Assembly (NCBI GenBank): GCA_036507955.1
Contig: DATCIH010000188.1
Coordinates: forward strand, 1-22,646
Reading direction: 5' to 3'
DNA length: 22,646 nucleotides
DNA from: DATCIH01 sp036507955
GTDB taxonomy: Bacteria > Bacillota > Clostridia > Clostridiales > Clostridiaceae
Position 1 is the stretch's first letter, and the number at the start of each line of letters is the position of its first letter. Positions 8,739 through 16,560 of the stretch are shown piece after piece. A model generated the notes under the pieces. The model ran no database searches and was not told the origin of the DNA. It saw nothing but the letters and a program-made list of their open reading frames with translations. The position numbers and the translations under genes were made by a program.

Positions 8739-10061
8739 ATGCCTTCTAAGGGTAGAGTGCAGGTAATAGTGTATCAAGGAAATTCTTATATTCCCATAGT
8801 CAATGCAAGTGTAACTATAACCCCAAGAAATCAGCCAGGACAAAAATATATCCTTAAAACGGATTCTTCGGGTCAGACCAGCGAAATAGAGGTTATAACC
8901 CCGGATATTCAACTTTCCCTTTTTCCATCAGGAAAAGTACCCTATAGCTTTTGCGATATTATCGTTGAAGCTCCCGGCTTCAAGATAATTAGAATTAACG
9001 GATGCCAGGTATTCCCAGAAATACTGGCTGTCCAAGAATGCAATATGGAAGCTATGAATAGACAGATTACTGATCAAATTATTGATATACCTCCTAACAC
9101 CTTAGTAGGTGTATTTCCTCCTAAAATACCTGAAGCTTCAATTAAACCTGAAAATCCTTCCTCTGGTTTTGTAGTTCTAAATCAAGTGGTAATACCAGAA
9201 TTTATTGTTGTTCACGCTGGGACGCCTAATAATACAGCTGCACCAAATTATACTGTTCGTTATAGAAATTACATCAAAAATGTTGCTTCTTGCGAAATAT
9301 TTTCCACTTGGCCAGAAAATACAATTAGAGCAAATATTCTTTGCATTATATCCTTCACACTGAATAGGATATTTACAGAATGGTATAGGAATAAAGGAAA
9401 AAATTTCCAAATTACAAGTTCAACAGCCTATGATCATGCCTTTGCATATGGAAGAAATATATATGCTAATATAAGCAATATAGTGGATCAAATATTTTCA
9501 ACCTATGCAAAGAGACCTTCAGTTAAGCAACCCTTATTAACACAGTATTGTGATGGCATAAGGGTTACCTGCCCGAACTGGCTCTCTCAGTGGGGAAGTA
9601 AATATTTAGGGGATAGGGGCCAGACTCCATATCAAATATTGACCCATTATTATGGCACAAATTTAAATTTAGCTACTACCATTGCTGTATCAGGAATACC
9701 TAGTTCTTATCCTGGATATGTACTAGGAATAGGTTCTTCTGGACCCAATGTTACAAAAGTACAAACATATTTGAATAGGATATCAGTAAATTTTCCTGCA
9801 ATTCCAAAGCTGGCTGTAGATGGAATGTATGGGCGAAAGTCATATAATTCAGTAAAGACTTTTCAACAGATATTTGGATTAACTCCTACAGGGACAGTTA
9901 ATTTTGCCACCTGGTATAGAATTTCTGATATTTATGTTGCAGTGACACAGATAGCAGAACAGAGAGGCTTTCAGGGGACTTTTATTCCACCTCTATCCTT
10001 TGAAGAATTAGTAAATGAAAGCTCTGAGAAGGTTCCTAAAGTTAGATATACCATTGATTAA
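8739..10061 (+). CDS. sleC: Spore cortex-lytic enzyme SleC, copy 1
   Basis: SleC is made as a zymogen, deposited in the spore and activated by Csp proteolysis to degrade cortex peptidoglycan. In this 440-residue protein, residues ~5-100 look like a transthyretin/carboxypeptidase-regulatory beta-sandwich (YIPIVNASVTI, TDSSGQTSEI). The expected Csp cleavage area is around 140-152 (SSGFVVLNQVVIPEF). Then comes a SpoIID-like lytic domain whose probable catalytic Glu is E186 in ASCEIFSTWPENTIRAN. Finally there is a PG_binding_1 domain at ~325-398 (GSSGPNVTKVQTYL and the DGMYGRKSYNSVKTFQ helix). Length matches known SleC (~430-440). It starts 55 bases after the csp fusion with no hairpin between, so it is probably co-transcribed. 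An AAGGAG site precedes the ATG. The assignment rests on recalled family architecture. Confidence 0.88.
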   Translation: MPSKGRVQVIVYQGNSYIPIVNASVTITPRNQPGQKYILKTDSSGQTSEIEVITPDIQLSLFPSGKVPYSFCDIIVEAPGFKIIRINGCQVFPEILAVQECNMEAMNRQITDQIIDIPPNTLVGVFPPKIPEASIKPENPSSGFVVLNQVVIPEFIVVHAGTPNNTAAPNYTVRYRNYIKNVASCEIFSTWPENTIRANILCIISFTLNRIFTEWYRNKGKNFQITSSTAYDHAFAYGRNIYANISNIVDQIFSTYAKRPSVKQPLLTQYCDGIRVTCPNWLSQWGSKYLGDRGQTPYQILTHYYGTNLNLATTIAVSGIPSSYPGYVLGIGSSGPNVTKVQTYLNRISVNFPAIPKLAVDGMYGRKSYNSVKTFQQIFGLTPTGTVNFATWYRISDIYVAVTQIAEQRGFQGTFIPPLSFEELVNESSEKVPKVRYTID

Positions 10062-10085
10062 GTAATAAACACATAAAGAAAATAG

Positions 10086-10129
10086 AAGATGCAGATGTTT
10101 CTTTGATTAGAGATATGCTGCATCTTTTT
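10086..10129 (+). terminator. Terminator between the two sleC copies
   Basis: Nine-bp stem AAGATGCAG (10086-10094) / CTGCATCTT (10118-10126) with a ~23-base loop, followed by a short T-run. It lies 25 bases after the first sleC stop, implying that the second copy has its own promoter in the ~100 bases that follow. Confidence 0.65.
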
Positions 10130-10228
10130 AGTGCGCCAAACATTAATATAAGATTTTATTATAAAATTGTAACAGATATATATATATATCATATGAATAT
10201 AATGAATAATATTATAAGGAGCTTAATT

Positions 10229-11554
10229 ATGCCTTCTAAAGGTAGATTACAGGTAAAGGTATATAAAGGGGATTCTTATATTCCCATAAATAATGCAAGG
10301 ATAACTATAGCACCTAGAGATCAAGCAGGACAAAACTATAAGCTTAATACAGATTCTTCCGGACAGACTAGCGAAATAGAGGTTACTGCTCCAGATATTC
10401 AACTTTCAATGTCTCCAACAGGGAAAAACCCATATGATCTTTACGATATTATAGTGGAAGCACCGGGTTTTAAGTCCATAAAAGTTCAGGGATGTCAGGT
10501 TTATCCAGAGGTGTTAGCTCTTCAAGAATGCAATATGGAAACAACCACGAGTAGACAGGTGGACCAAGAAATTATTGATATACTACCTAATACTTTAGTA
10601 GGTAAATATCCTGCTAAAATACCTGAAGCTCCTATAAAGCCTGAGAATTCTTCCTCTGGTTTTGTAGTTCTAAACCAAGTAGTAATACCAGAATTTATTG
10701 TTGTCCACGCGGGAGATCCAAATGATACTGGTGTATCCGATTATAAAGTTCGCTATAAAAATTATATAAAAAATGTTGCTTCTTGCGAAATATTTTCCAC
10801 TTGGCCAGAAAATACAATAAGAGCAAATATTCTTTGTATTATCTCTTTTACTCTTAATAGGATTTATACTGAATGGTATAGAAATAAAGGTAAAAATTTT
10901 CAAATCACAAGTTCAACAGCATACGATCATGCCTTTATATATGGAAGAAATATATATGCTAATATAAGCAATATAGTGGATCAGATATTTGCTACCTATT
11001 GCAAAAGACCTGGGGTAAAGCAGCCATTATTAACTCAATATTGTGATGGAACAACGGTTTCATGTCCAAACTGGCTAACTCAGTGGGGTAGTAAATATTT
11101 AGGGGATCAGGGCCTTTCTCCTATTCAAATATTGACACATTATTATGGTACTGATCTAAGTTTAACTACTGCTACTGCTGTACCAGGTGTTCCTAGTTCT
11201 TACCCAGGATATGTACTAGGTATAGGTTCTTCCGGGCCGAATGTATCAAAAGTACAAACATATTTAAATAAAATATCTGAAAATTATCCTGCTATCCCAA
11301 AGGTACCAGTAAACGGAGTATATGGGAAAAGTACTTACGATGTAGTAAAGTTATTTCAAGAAACGTTTAATTTAACTCCTTCAGGAACAGTTAACTATGC
11401 AACTTGGTATAAAATATCTGATATCTATGTTGCAGTTACACAGATAGGAGAGCTTAGAGGGATTGAAGGAACCTTTATACCACCGCTAAACTTTGAAGAG
11501 ATAGGAAGAGAATCTTCCCAAAAAGTTCCTAAAGTTAAATATATAGTTGATTGA
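10229..11554 (+). CDS. sleC: Spore cortex-lytic enzyme SleC, copy 2
   Basis: Paralogue of the preceding gene, same length (441 residues) and same domain order: beta-sandwich N-terminus, linker/cleavage region with SSGFVVLNQVVIPEF unchanged, SpoIID-like domain with CEIFSTWPENTIRAN, C-terminal PG_binding_1 domain. By eye roughly three quarters of positions are identical; differences concentrate in the linker (~105-140) and the last 70 residues. I chose ATG 10229, because ATAAGGAG lies 7-8 bases before it and the protein then begins MPSKGR exactly like copy 1; an in-frame upstream ATG at 10103 would add 42 unrelated residues and lies inside the terminator. The bases just before the ATG also match copy 1 (TAATATTATAAGGAG), so the duplication included the leader. 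No terminator is seen after it; the larE promoter overlaps its stop codon. Confidence 0.88.
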   Translation: MPSKGRLQVKVYKGDSYIPINNARITIAPRDQAGQNYKLNTDSSGQTSEIEVTAPDIQLSMSPTGKNPYDLYDIIVEAPGFKSIKVQGCQVYPEVLALQECNMETTTSRQVDQEIIDILPNTLVGKYPAKIPEAPIKPENSSSGFVVLNQVVIPEFIVVHAGDPNDTGVSDYKVRYKNYIKNVASCEIFSTWPENTIRANILCIISFTLNRIYTEWYRNKGKNFQITSSTAYDHAFIYGRNIYANISNIVDQIFATYCKRPGVKQPLLTQYCDGTTVSCPNWLTQWGSKYLGDQGLSPIQILTHYYGTDLSLTTATAVPGVPSSYPGYVLGIGSSGPNVSKVQTYLNKISENYPAIPKVPVNGVYGKSTYDVVKLFQETFNLTPSGTVNYATWYKISDIYVAVTQIGELRGIEGTFIPPLNFEEIGRESSQKVPKVKYIVD

Positions 11555-11579
11555 AAACCCATCTTATTCATAGTATAAT
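11551..11579 (+). promoter_or_regulatory. Sigma-A-type promoter of larE
   Basis: TTGAAA (11551-11556), a 17-base spacer and a perfect TATAAT (11574-11579). The -35 box overlaps the stop codon of the second sleC copy, so larE can be expressed in vegetative cells independently of the spore genes. Confidence 0.65.
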
Positions 11580-11644
11580 GTAATCTACTAGAAACTAAAT
11601 TGCTTATTAGAGTATTAATGAGGAATACAGGAGGGTGAAATAAG

Positions 11645-12478
11645 ATGGAAGCACATGAAAAATTAGAAAAGCTAAAGAATAATTTATTAAATCTAAAGGG
11701 AGCTGTTATTGCATATTCTGGAGGAGTAGACAGTACCTTTCTTATAAAGGTAGCACATGATGTATTAAAGGATAAGGTAGTTGCGGTTACTGCAAGATCC
11801 TCAACATACCCAGAAAGGGAATTTAAGGAGGCAGTAAGCTATATAAAGAAAATTGGTGCTGAGCATGTTGTAATATTTTCTGAAGAATTAGATATAGAAG
11901 GCTTTGCAAAAAATCCTGTGGATAGATGTTACTATTGCAAAAAAGAATTGTTTACAAAAATATGGGATATTGCCAAGGACAGAGGGTTTCAACATGTTTT
12001 AGATGGGGCGAATGCTGATGACGTAGGTGATTTTAGACCAGGGTTAAAAGCGGGTCGTGAGCTTAAGGTAATCAGTCCATTAAAAGATGCTGACCTTACA
12101 AAAGCTGATATAAGACTTCTTTCAAAGGAAATGAATATACCTACCTGGAATAAACCTTCCTTTGCTTGTTTGTCATCGAGATTTCCTTATGGAAATGAAA
12201 TAACAAAGAAAAAGCTTTCCATGGTTGAACAAGCTGAGGAGTTTTTGCTCGGAGAAGGCTTTAGGCAAGTAAGGGTAAGACATCATAATGATATAGCAAG
12301 AATTGAAGTAGCAATTGAAGAAAGAAGCAAATTTTTCAATGATGCTTTAATGGACAAAATAGGTGATAAATTTAAAGCTATAGGTTATAAGTATGTAACC
12401 TTAGATTTAAATGGCTACAGAACTGGTAGTATGAATGAGGTTTTAAGCGAAGAGGTTAAACATAAAGCATTGTACTAG
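11645..12478 (+). CDS. larE: ATP-dependent sacrificial sulfur transferase LarE
   Basis: LarE adenylates and thiolates pyridinium dicarboxylate mononucleotide to build the nickel-pincer nucleotide cofactor of lactate racemase and related enzymes. This 277-residue protein has the PP-loop SGGVDS (25-30), DGANADDVGDFRPG (120-133) and the KPSFACLSSRFPYG segment with C175, the position of the sacrificial cysteine in the Lactobacillus enzyme. It also has C95 and C98 in RCYYCKK. In the three-cysteine LarE subtype these residues hold a [4Fe-4S] cluster that carries sulfur, so this enzyme may be catalytic rather than self-sacrificing. No larA, larB or larC is in the window. A GGAGGGTG site precedes the ATG; its own promoter is at 11551-11579 and a terminator follows. 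Confidence 0.92.
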   Translation: MEAHEKLEKLKNNLLNLKGAVIAYSGGVDSTFLIKVAHDVLKDKVVAVTARSSTYPEREFKEAVSYIKKIGAEHVVIFSEELDIEGFAKNPVDRCYYCKKELFTKIWDIAKDRGFQHVLDGANADDVGDFRPGLKAGRELKVISPLKDADLTKADIRLLSKEMNIPTWNKPSFACLSSRFPYGNEITKKKLSMVEQAEEFLLGEGFRQVRVRHHNDIARIEVAIEERSKFFNDALMDKIGDKFKAIGYKYVTLDLNGYRTGSMNEVLSEEVKHKALY

Positions 12479-12509
12479 TCTTGCTCTCAAGGGTAGCTTT
12501 AGTATTTTT

Positions 12510-12550
12510 AAAGCAAAAGTAAAAGCAGTTTATGCTTTCACTTTTGCTTT
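12510..12550 (+). terminator. Terminator of larE
   Basis: Stem arms 12510-12527 and 12533-12550 pair at 17 of 18 positions around a 5-base loop, followed by a T-rich stretch (TTACTTTTGATTT). It starts 31 bases after the larE stop codon. Confidence 0.75.
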
Positions 12551-12620
12551 TACTTTTGATTTATTCATTCAAAGATGGATATATCTTGTCTTATTTTTTA
12601 CATTTGTAGAAAAACACCTA

Positions 12621-12650
12621 TTGCCTTATAATTATAGGGGAGTATATACT
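12621..12650 (+). promoter_or_regulatory. Likely promoter of the cysteine desulfurase-thiI operon
   Basis: TTGCCT (12621-12626) with TATATA (12643-12648, 16-base spacer) or TATACT (12645-12650, 18-base spacer). The leader to the ATG at 12698 is about 40 bases. Confidence 0.5.
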
Positions 12651-12697
12651 TTATAAGATTTATATGCTGAAGTGATGTCAATATTGGGAGTGAAGCA

Positions 12698-13834
12698 ATG
12701 GAAGTCTATTTTGATAATAGTGCCACAACAAGAATGTATACGGAAGCCATTGAAGAAGTAAATTATATTATGAAAAATATTTATGGGAATCCTTCTTCAG
12801 CTTATAGTTTAGGTATAAGAGCAGAAAAAATGCTAAATAAATATAGAGAAGATATAGCTAAAACAATAAATTGTAGTATTGACGAAATTGTTTTTACCTC
12901 TGGGGGAAGCGAAAGTAATAATTTTTTAGTTAAAGGCTTTGCTCGCATTAAATGCAATATGATAACTACTGAAGTTGAACATCCAAGCGTGTTAAACACC
13001 TTTAAATGCTTGGAAGAGGATGGTATTAAGGTTACATATTTGAAGGTAAATACAAAGGGAAGGATAAGCTTAGAAGAATTATCTGATGAAATAGATAAGG
13101 ACACCCAACTGATTAGTGTGATGCTGGTTAATAATGAAATAGGAACTATTGAAGATATTGAAAGTATTGGAATATTAATTAAAGAAAAAAGTAAAAGAGC
13201 TAAATTCCATGTTGATGCAGTTCAAGGTTATGGGAAACTAAAAATTGATGTAAAAAAGTCCTTTATTGATTTAATGTCAGTAAGTAGCCATAAAATACAT
13301 GGACCAAGGGGTGTTGGTTTCGCTTATGTAAGAAGGGGACTGGAGCCAAAACCATTAATTTATGGTGGGGGACAAGAAAGAGGACTTAGATCTGGTACGG
13401 AAAATTTAGCTAACATTGCTGGTTTCTCTAAAGCATCAGAAATAGTACATGCTAATTTAAAAGCAAATTTTCAAAAGGTAATGGATATAAAAAAATATTT
13501 TATTTCAAAGCTATCCAAACTTGAAGGAGCAAGGATAAATAATGAAGGGGATACATATTCACCCTTTATATTAAGTGTAACCTTTAGTGGGATAAGAGGT
13601 GAAGTTTTACTTCATATGCTGGAGGAAAAGGGAATTTATGTTTCCATGGGTTCTGCCTGTGGAGCTAAAAGAAACAAGGAAAGCTATGTATTAAAGGCAA
13701 TAGGTTTTAATAGTAAAGAAATATCCAGCACTATAAGGTTTAGCTTTTCAGAAAATAATAACAGAGAAGAAATTGACTACGCCATAGATGCATTGTTTGA
13801 CGGATTAAAATTTTTAAGGAGAATAAACAAATGA
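12698..13834 (+). CDS. Cysteine desulfurase, NifS/IscS family
   Basis: This PLP enzyme takes sulfur from cysteine as a protein persulfide, releasing alanine. The 378-residue protein has the N-terminal YFDNSATT motif, EVEHPS (92-97, PLP-stacking His), the PLP Lys K199 in SSHKIHGPRG, and the persulfide-carrying cysteine C321 in MGSACGAKR. Its stop codon overlaps the thiI start by four bases (ATGA), which strongly indicates that it is the dedicated sulfur donor for ThiI, as with NifZ-ThiI in Bacillus. It has no IscU or SufU neighbour, so a general Fe-S role is less likely. A GGGAGTGA site precedes the ATG. Confidence 0.92.
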   Translation: MEVYFDNSATTRMYTEAIEEVNYIMKNIYGNPSSAYSLGIRAEKMLNKYREDIAKTINCSIDEIVFTSGGSESNNFLVKGFARIKCNMITTEVEHPSVLNTFKCLEEDGIKVTYLKVNTKGRISLEELSDEIDKDTQLISVMLVNNEIGTIEDIESIGILIKEKSKRAKFHVDAVQGYGKLKIDVKKSFIDLMSVSSHKIHGPRGVGFAYVRRGLEPKPLIYGGGQERGLRSGTENLANIAGFSKASEIVHANLKANFQKVMDIKKYFISKLSKLEGARINNEGDTYSPFILSVTFSGIRGEVLLHMLEEKGIYVSMGSACGAKRNKESYVLKAIGFNSKEISSTIRFSFSENNNREEIDYAIDALFDGLKFLRRINK

Positions 13835-14973
13835 AAAGATTACTTTTAGTAAAATTCGCAGCAGAAATATTCTTAAAGGGACTTAACAAGGGTAAATTTG
13901 AAAAAAAATTAATGGACAACATAAAAGCTTCTCTAATTGGTGTGCAATATGAATTCGAAATTGATTATGGACGATGTTTCATAAGTACTGAAGATATTGA
14001 TGAGACAGTGAAAAGAGTAAAAAAAATCTTTGGAGTTTCAGGTTTATGTATAGTAACTCAGGTTGAGTCAGATTTTGAAGAAATAAAATTAGAGGCTATA
14101 AGGCAGCTAGAAGAGAAGAAATTTAGTACCTTTAAAGTTGAAACTAAGAGAGCAGTAAAAACCTTTCCCATGGATTCCATGGAAGTAAGTAGAAAACTAG
14201 GTGGACTCATACTAGACGCAATGCCTGAAAAAAAAGTTGATGTGATTGCACCAGAACTTAAGTTATATGTGGAGATTAGGACCAAGACCTATATATATTC
14301 AGATATTATAAAAGCCATAGGGGGACTACCTTATGGAATGAATGGAAGTACAATGCTTATGTTATCTGGTGGAATAGACTCACCGGTAGCTGGATATTTA
14401 ATGGCAAGGCGGGGTGTAGAGTTAAGTTGTGTTTATTATCATAGTCACCCTTATACCAGTGAAAGAGCTAAGGATAAGGTTAAGACTTTAGCTGATATTT
14501 TAAGGAGTTATACAGGAAAATTAAAGCTATATGTTGTACCCTTTACTCATATTCAAATGGAAATAGTTGAAAAGTGTAGAGAAGATGAAATAACAATACT
14601 TATGAGAAGGTTTATGATGAGAGTTGCCTGCACTTTAGCTGAAAAAAACGGTATACAATCTGTAACTACGGGAGAAAGCATGGGCCAGGTGGCTAGTCAG
14701 ACTATGGAAAGTATAGTGGTGACTGATATAGTCTCAACTATGCCTTGCTTTAGGCCATTAATATCTACAGACAAAATAGATATAATGGATATTGCAAGAG
14801 AAATTGACACCTATGAAACTTCTATACTTCCTTATGAGGATTGTTGCACTATATTTGTAGCTAAGCATCCTAAAACAAAGCCAAGGCTGAAGGATATAGA
14901 GTTTTCAGAAGAAAAGCTTGAAGTTGATATGTTAGTTAAAGAAGCTATAGATGGAATTGAAGTTTATTGTTAA
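13831..14973 (+). CDS. thiI: tRNA 4-thiouridine sulfurtransferase ThiI
   Basis: ThiI adenylates U8 of tRNA and replaces its oxygen with sulfur. The 380-residue protein has an N-terminal ferredoxin-like plus THUMP region (to about 165) and a PP-loop ATPase domain with SGGIDSP at 179-185, preceded by the GLPYGMNGSTM linker. The TTGESMGQVASQT segment is also typical. There is no C-terminal rhodanese domain, matching the short Gram-positive form, so the persulfide donor must be the upstream cysteine desulfurase with which it overlaps by four bases. A role in thiamine thiazole synthesis usually needs the rhodanese domain and is not inferred. Its 3' end faces the converging DUF1796 gene, with a palindromic repeat between. 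Confidence 0.95.
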   Translation: MKRLLLVKFAAEIFLKGLNKGKFEKKLMDNIKASLIGVQYEFEIDYGRCFISTEDIDETVKRVKKIFGVSGLCIVTQVESDFEEIKLEAIRQLEEKKFSTFKVETKRAVKTFPMDSMEVSRKLGGLILDAMPEKKVDVIAPELKLYVEIRTKTYIYSDIIKAIGGLPYGMNGSTMLMLSGGIDSPVAGYLMARRGVELSCVYYHSHPYTSERAKDKVKTLADILRSYTGKLKLYVVPFTHIQMEIVEKCREDEITILMRRFMMRVACTLAEKNGIQSVTTGESMGQVASQTMESIVVTDIVSTMPCFRPLISTDKIDIMDIAREIDTYETSILPYEDCCTIFVAKHPKTKPRLKDIEFSEEKLEVDMLVKEAIDGIEVYC

Positions 14974-15003
14974 CAATTAATAATTTAGCCGATCTAATTT
15001 GAG

Positions 15004-15104
15004 CAGGGACACACCTGCATCGTATGTTACGATCAAAATTGCTGCTTTCGAGCTAGAATATAGTAGCTTACACAATTCTTGTTTGCTAGGCAGGTATGTC
15101 CCTA
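15004..15104. repeat. ~100-bp palindromic repeat element A (REP/MITE-like)
   Basis: Termini CAGGGACACACCTGC (15004-15018) and GCAGGTATGTCCCT (15090-15103) are imperfect inverted repeats (13 of 15 positions pair). Inside are two further small hairpins: ATCGT/ACGAT (15019-15033) and AGCTA/TAGCT (15051-15068). The same terminal sequence CAGGGACACACCT recurs in element B at 21253-21352. It has no convincing coding content and sits between the converging thiI and DUF1796 genes, where it could also act as a bidirectional terminator. Confidence 0.75.
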
Positions 15105-15137
15105 GAATTGACAATGATCTTTTTTCGGAACTAACAA

Positions 15138-15779
15138 TTACTCCTCACAATTTATGGGAACTAAGGATATATCCTTTAAGAAACCATACCATGATACGTA
15201 GTCTCCCAACCAATTTTCTCCTGTTGGAAATTGAAGATAACAAATTAGATTGTGTTCATGTCCTACCTCAATCATTTCAGTAATATTGTCTTTTAATTCT
15301 ATATATACTAAATTAATTTTGGCATCAGTATAAGTAGAGAGTACATTAAGAAGTACAGTAAGCATTTCTGTTTCATTTGGATAAGGACTAACTCGTATAA
15401 ATAAAACATTTTTACTCTTATCAAGGGTTGAATAAAACCTTTTAATACGCCTTTGCAGAGTTTCTTTAAATTTTGGATATGCCTCTTCTAAAGTTTCATT
15501 CAGTGGAAACTCATGATAGGAGGCACAATTATATACAGGATCAAAAACTGCATGGTTGCCTTTATCCACCCCTATAATACTTAGATTCTCTAGTGCCATA
15601 AAATTAATAAACTTTTTGTGTATCTGATCTATTAATAAAGGTAATGAATGAGTTGAAAGCCAATCAGTTGGGTTATTTCCACAACATAAATTGTGTTGTT
15701 TTATATAATAAATACCTTGACAATTAGATCCAAGGCAAAAGATTGCATCGTAGTTTTTAATTAAATCCTTTCGATACAT
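15138..15779 (-). CDS. DUF1796 family putative cysteine peptidase
   Basis: This 213-residue protein resembles the DUF1796 family, annotated as putative papain-like peptidases on fold grounds; I know of no established biochemical role. The family hallmark near the N-terminus is clear: FCLGSNCQ (14-21, candidate nucleophile C20) followed by NNPTDWL (35-41). H89 in CASYHEFP is a candidate second catalytic residue. There is no signal peptide or membrane segment. I chose ATG 15779 because AAAAAAGGAGA lies 7 bases before it; the ATG 24 bases further upstream would place that site inside the gene. DUF1796 genes often lie near surface-glycan genes, and a glycosyltransferase remnant is divergently placed next to it, suggesting that this stretch is a decayed piece of an accessory surface locus. 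Confidence 0.7.
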   Translation of the reverse strand: MYRKDLIKNYDAIFCLGSNCQGIYYIKQHNLCCGNNPTDWLSTHSLPLLIDQIHKKFINFMALENLSIIGVDKGNHAVFDPVYNCASYHEFPLNETLEEAYPKFKETLQRRIKRFYSTLDKSKNVLFIRVSPYPNETEMLTVLLNVLSTYTDAKINLVYIELKDNITEMIEVGHEHNLICYLQFPTGENWLGDYVSWYGFLKDISLVPINCEE

Positions 15780-15859
15780 TATAAAGTCTCCTTTTTTAAT
15801 CAATTATTTATCATAGGTTCAATATAATTTATGTAAATTAATATTTTATGCACAAAGTT

Positions 15860-15889
15860 GTGACATAAAGTAGATAAGTTAAATATAAT
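15860..15889 (+). promoter_or_regulatory. Possible promoter of the glycosyltransferase pseudogene
   Basis: GTGACA (15860-15865), an 18-base spacer and TATAAT (15884-15889), 47 bases before the ATG. The rest of the 15780-15936 gap is A/T-rich with no other clear signal. Confidence 0.4.
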
Positions 15890-15936
15890 ATTTTGAGTAG
15901 ATTAATACTAATATTCCTCTAAAGGAGGCAGTAAGA

Positions 15937-16435
15937 ATGCATTATTATTGTGTAATTCTTAGCAACGAATCAATATATAAGGGATGAAAATGGTATTGAT
16001 TGTTTGAATTATTTTAGAAAACAATGTATCGAGTGGTGTTATAATAGATCTGAAAATGGACGTTATGGAGATCAACTATATATGAATGATTGGCCTGATA
16101 AATATGAAAAGGTGGGAATAATAAGCAATATAGGAATAAATGCAACAGCATGGTATTCCCATGCTAGCGTTATGTCTGGTAAAAACCAATTAACTATCAA
16201 TGAATGCCCTATAGTATTTTATCATTATAGTGGATTTTTGAGCTTTAATAAAAATGAATTTGATCTATGCTTTTATGTAAAGCTACCCCAAAAGCTTATA
16301 AGATTAGTTTATATACCTTATATTAATGAAATTATAGATAAAATGGGTATTGTAGATAAGATTGATAAAAATATTTATGATAAGTCTGTAAAAAAAATAC
16401 AAGATTATACGGTTAAAAATTATATATCTTATTAA
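15937..16435 (+). pseudogene. Glycosyltransferase pseudogene with large internal deletion
   Basis: A good AAAGGAGG site precedes ATG 15937, which opens a 16-residue peptide (MHYYCVILSNESIYKG) ending at TGA 15985. This looks like a glycosyltransferase N-terminus. Immediately after, in another frame, a reading frame from about 15983 to 16435 encodes DENGIDCLNYFRKQC, then ENGRYGDQLYMNDWP and a helical tail, resembling the C-terminal third of nucleotide-sugar transferases from surface polysaccharide loci (the GDQxYxxxWP segment). An annotator could call 16004-16435 as a 143-residue protein with a TTG start, but no ribosome binding site precedes it. The simplest reading is that a deletion of perhaps 150-250 codons joined the two ends out of frame. 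The promoter and the terminator at 16437-16474 are still present. Confidence 0.65.
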
Positions 16436-16436
16436 T

Positions 16437-16474
16437 AAAGATCAGAAGCAATGTTTTGCTTCTGATCTTTAATT
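16437..16474 (+). terminator. Terminator after the glycosyltransferase remnant
   Basis: Perfect 15-bp stem (16437-16451 / 16456-16470) with a 4-base loop, followed by AATTGTTTT. It insulates the sulfur block downstream. Confidence 0.8.
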
Positions 16475-16484
16475 GTTTTAGCTA

Positions 16485-16513
16485 TTGACAATAATATAAA
16501 GTAACTATATAAT
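16485..16513 (+). promoter_or_regulatory. Consensus sigma-A promoter of the T-box leader
   Basis: Perfect TTGACA (16485-16490), exactly 17 bases, perfect TATAAT (16508-16513). Full transcription can therefore be switched off only downstream, which fits an attenuator-controlled gene. Confidence 0.8.
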
Positions 16514-16560
16514 TTATATTACATAGTAAACATAGAAAAATACTAGGATATGTTATGAGG

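Noticed and set aside
10103..10228. N-terminal extension of the second sleC copy
   Set aside because: It would start inside a terminator hairpin, has no ribosome binding site, and is absent from copy 1; ATG 10229 with AAGGAG is better.
10180..10228. Sporulation sigma promoter before the second sleC copy
   Set aside because: CATATGAAT is near the sigma-E/K -10 pattern but is off by one base in spacing and no -35 could be matched, so I did not list it as a feature.
14999..15283. 94-residue plus-strand reading frame after thiI
   Set aside because: It reads through palindromic element A and antisense to the 3' end of the DUF1796 gene, with no ribosome binding site and no family resemblance.
16004..16435. 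Intact 143-residue protein starting at TTG 16004
   Set aside because: There is no ribosome binding site; the reading frame extends upstream without a start and matches only the end of a glycosyltransferase, while a well-formed start with an out-of-frame N-terminus lies just upstream.
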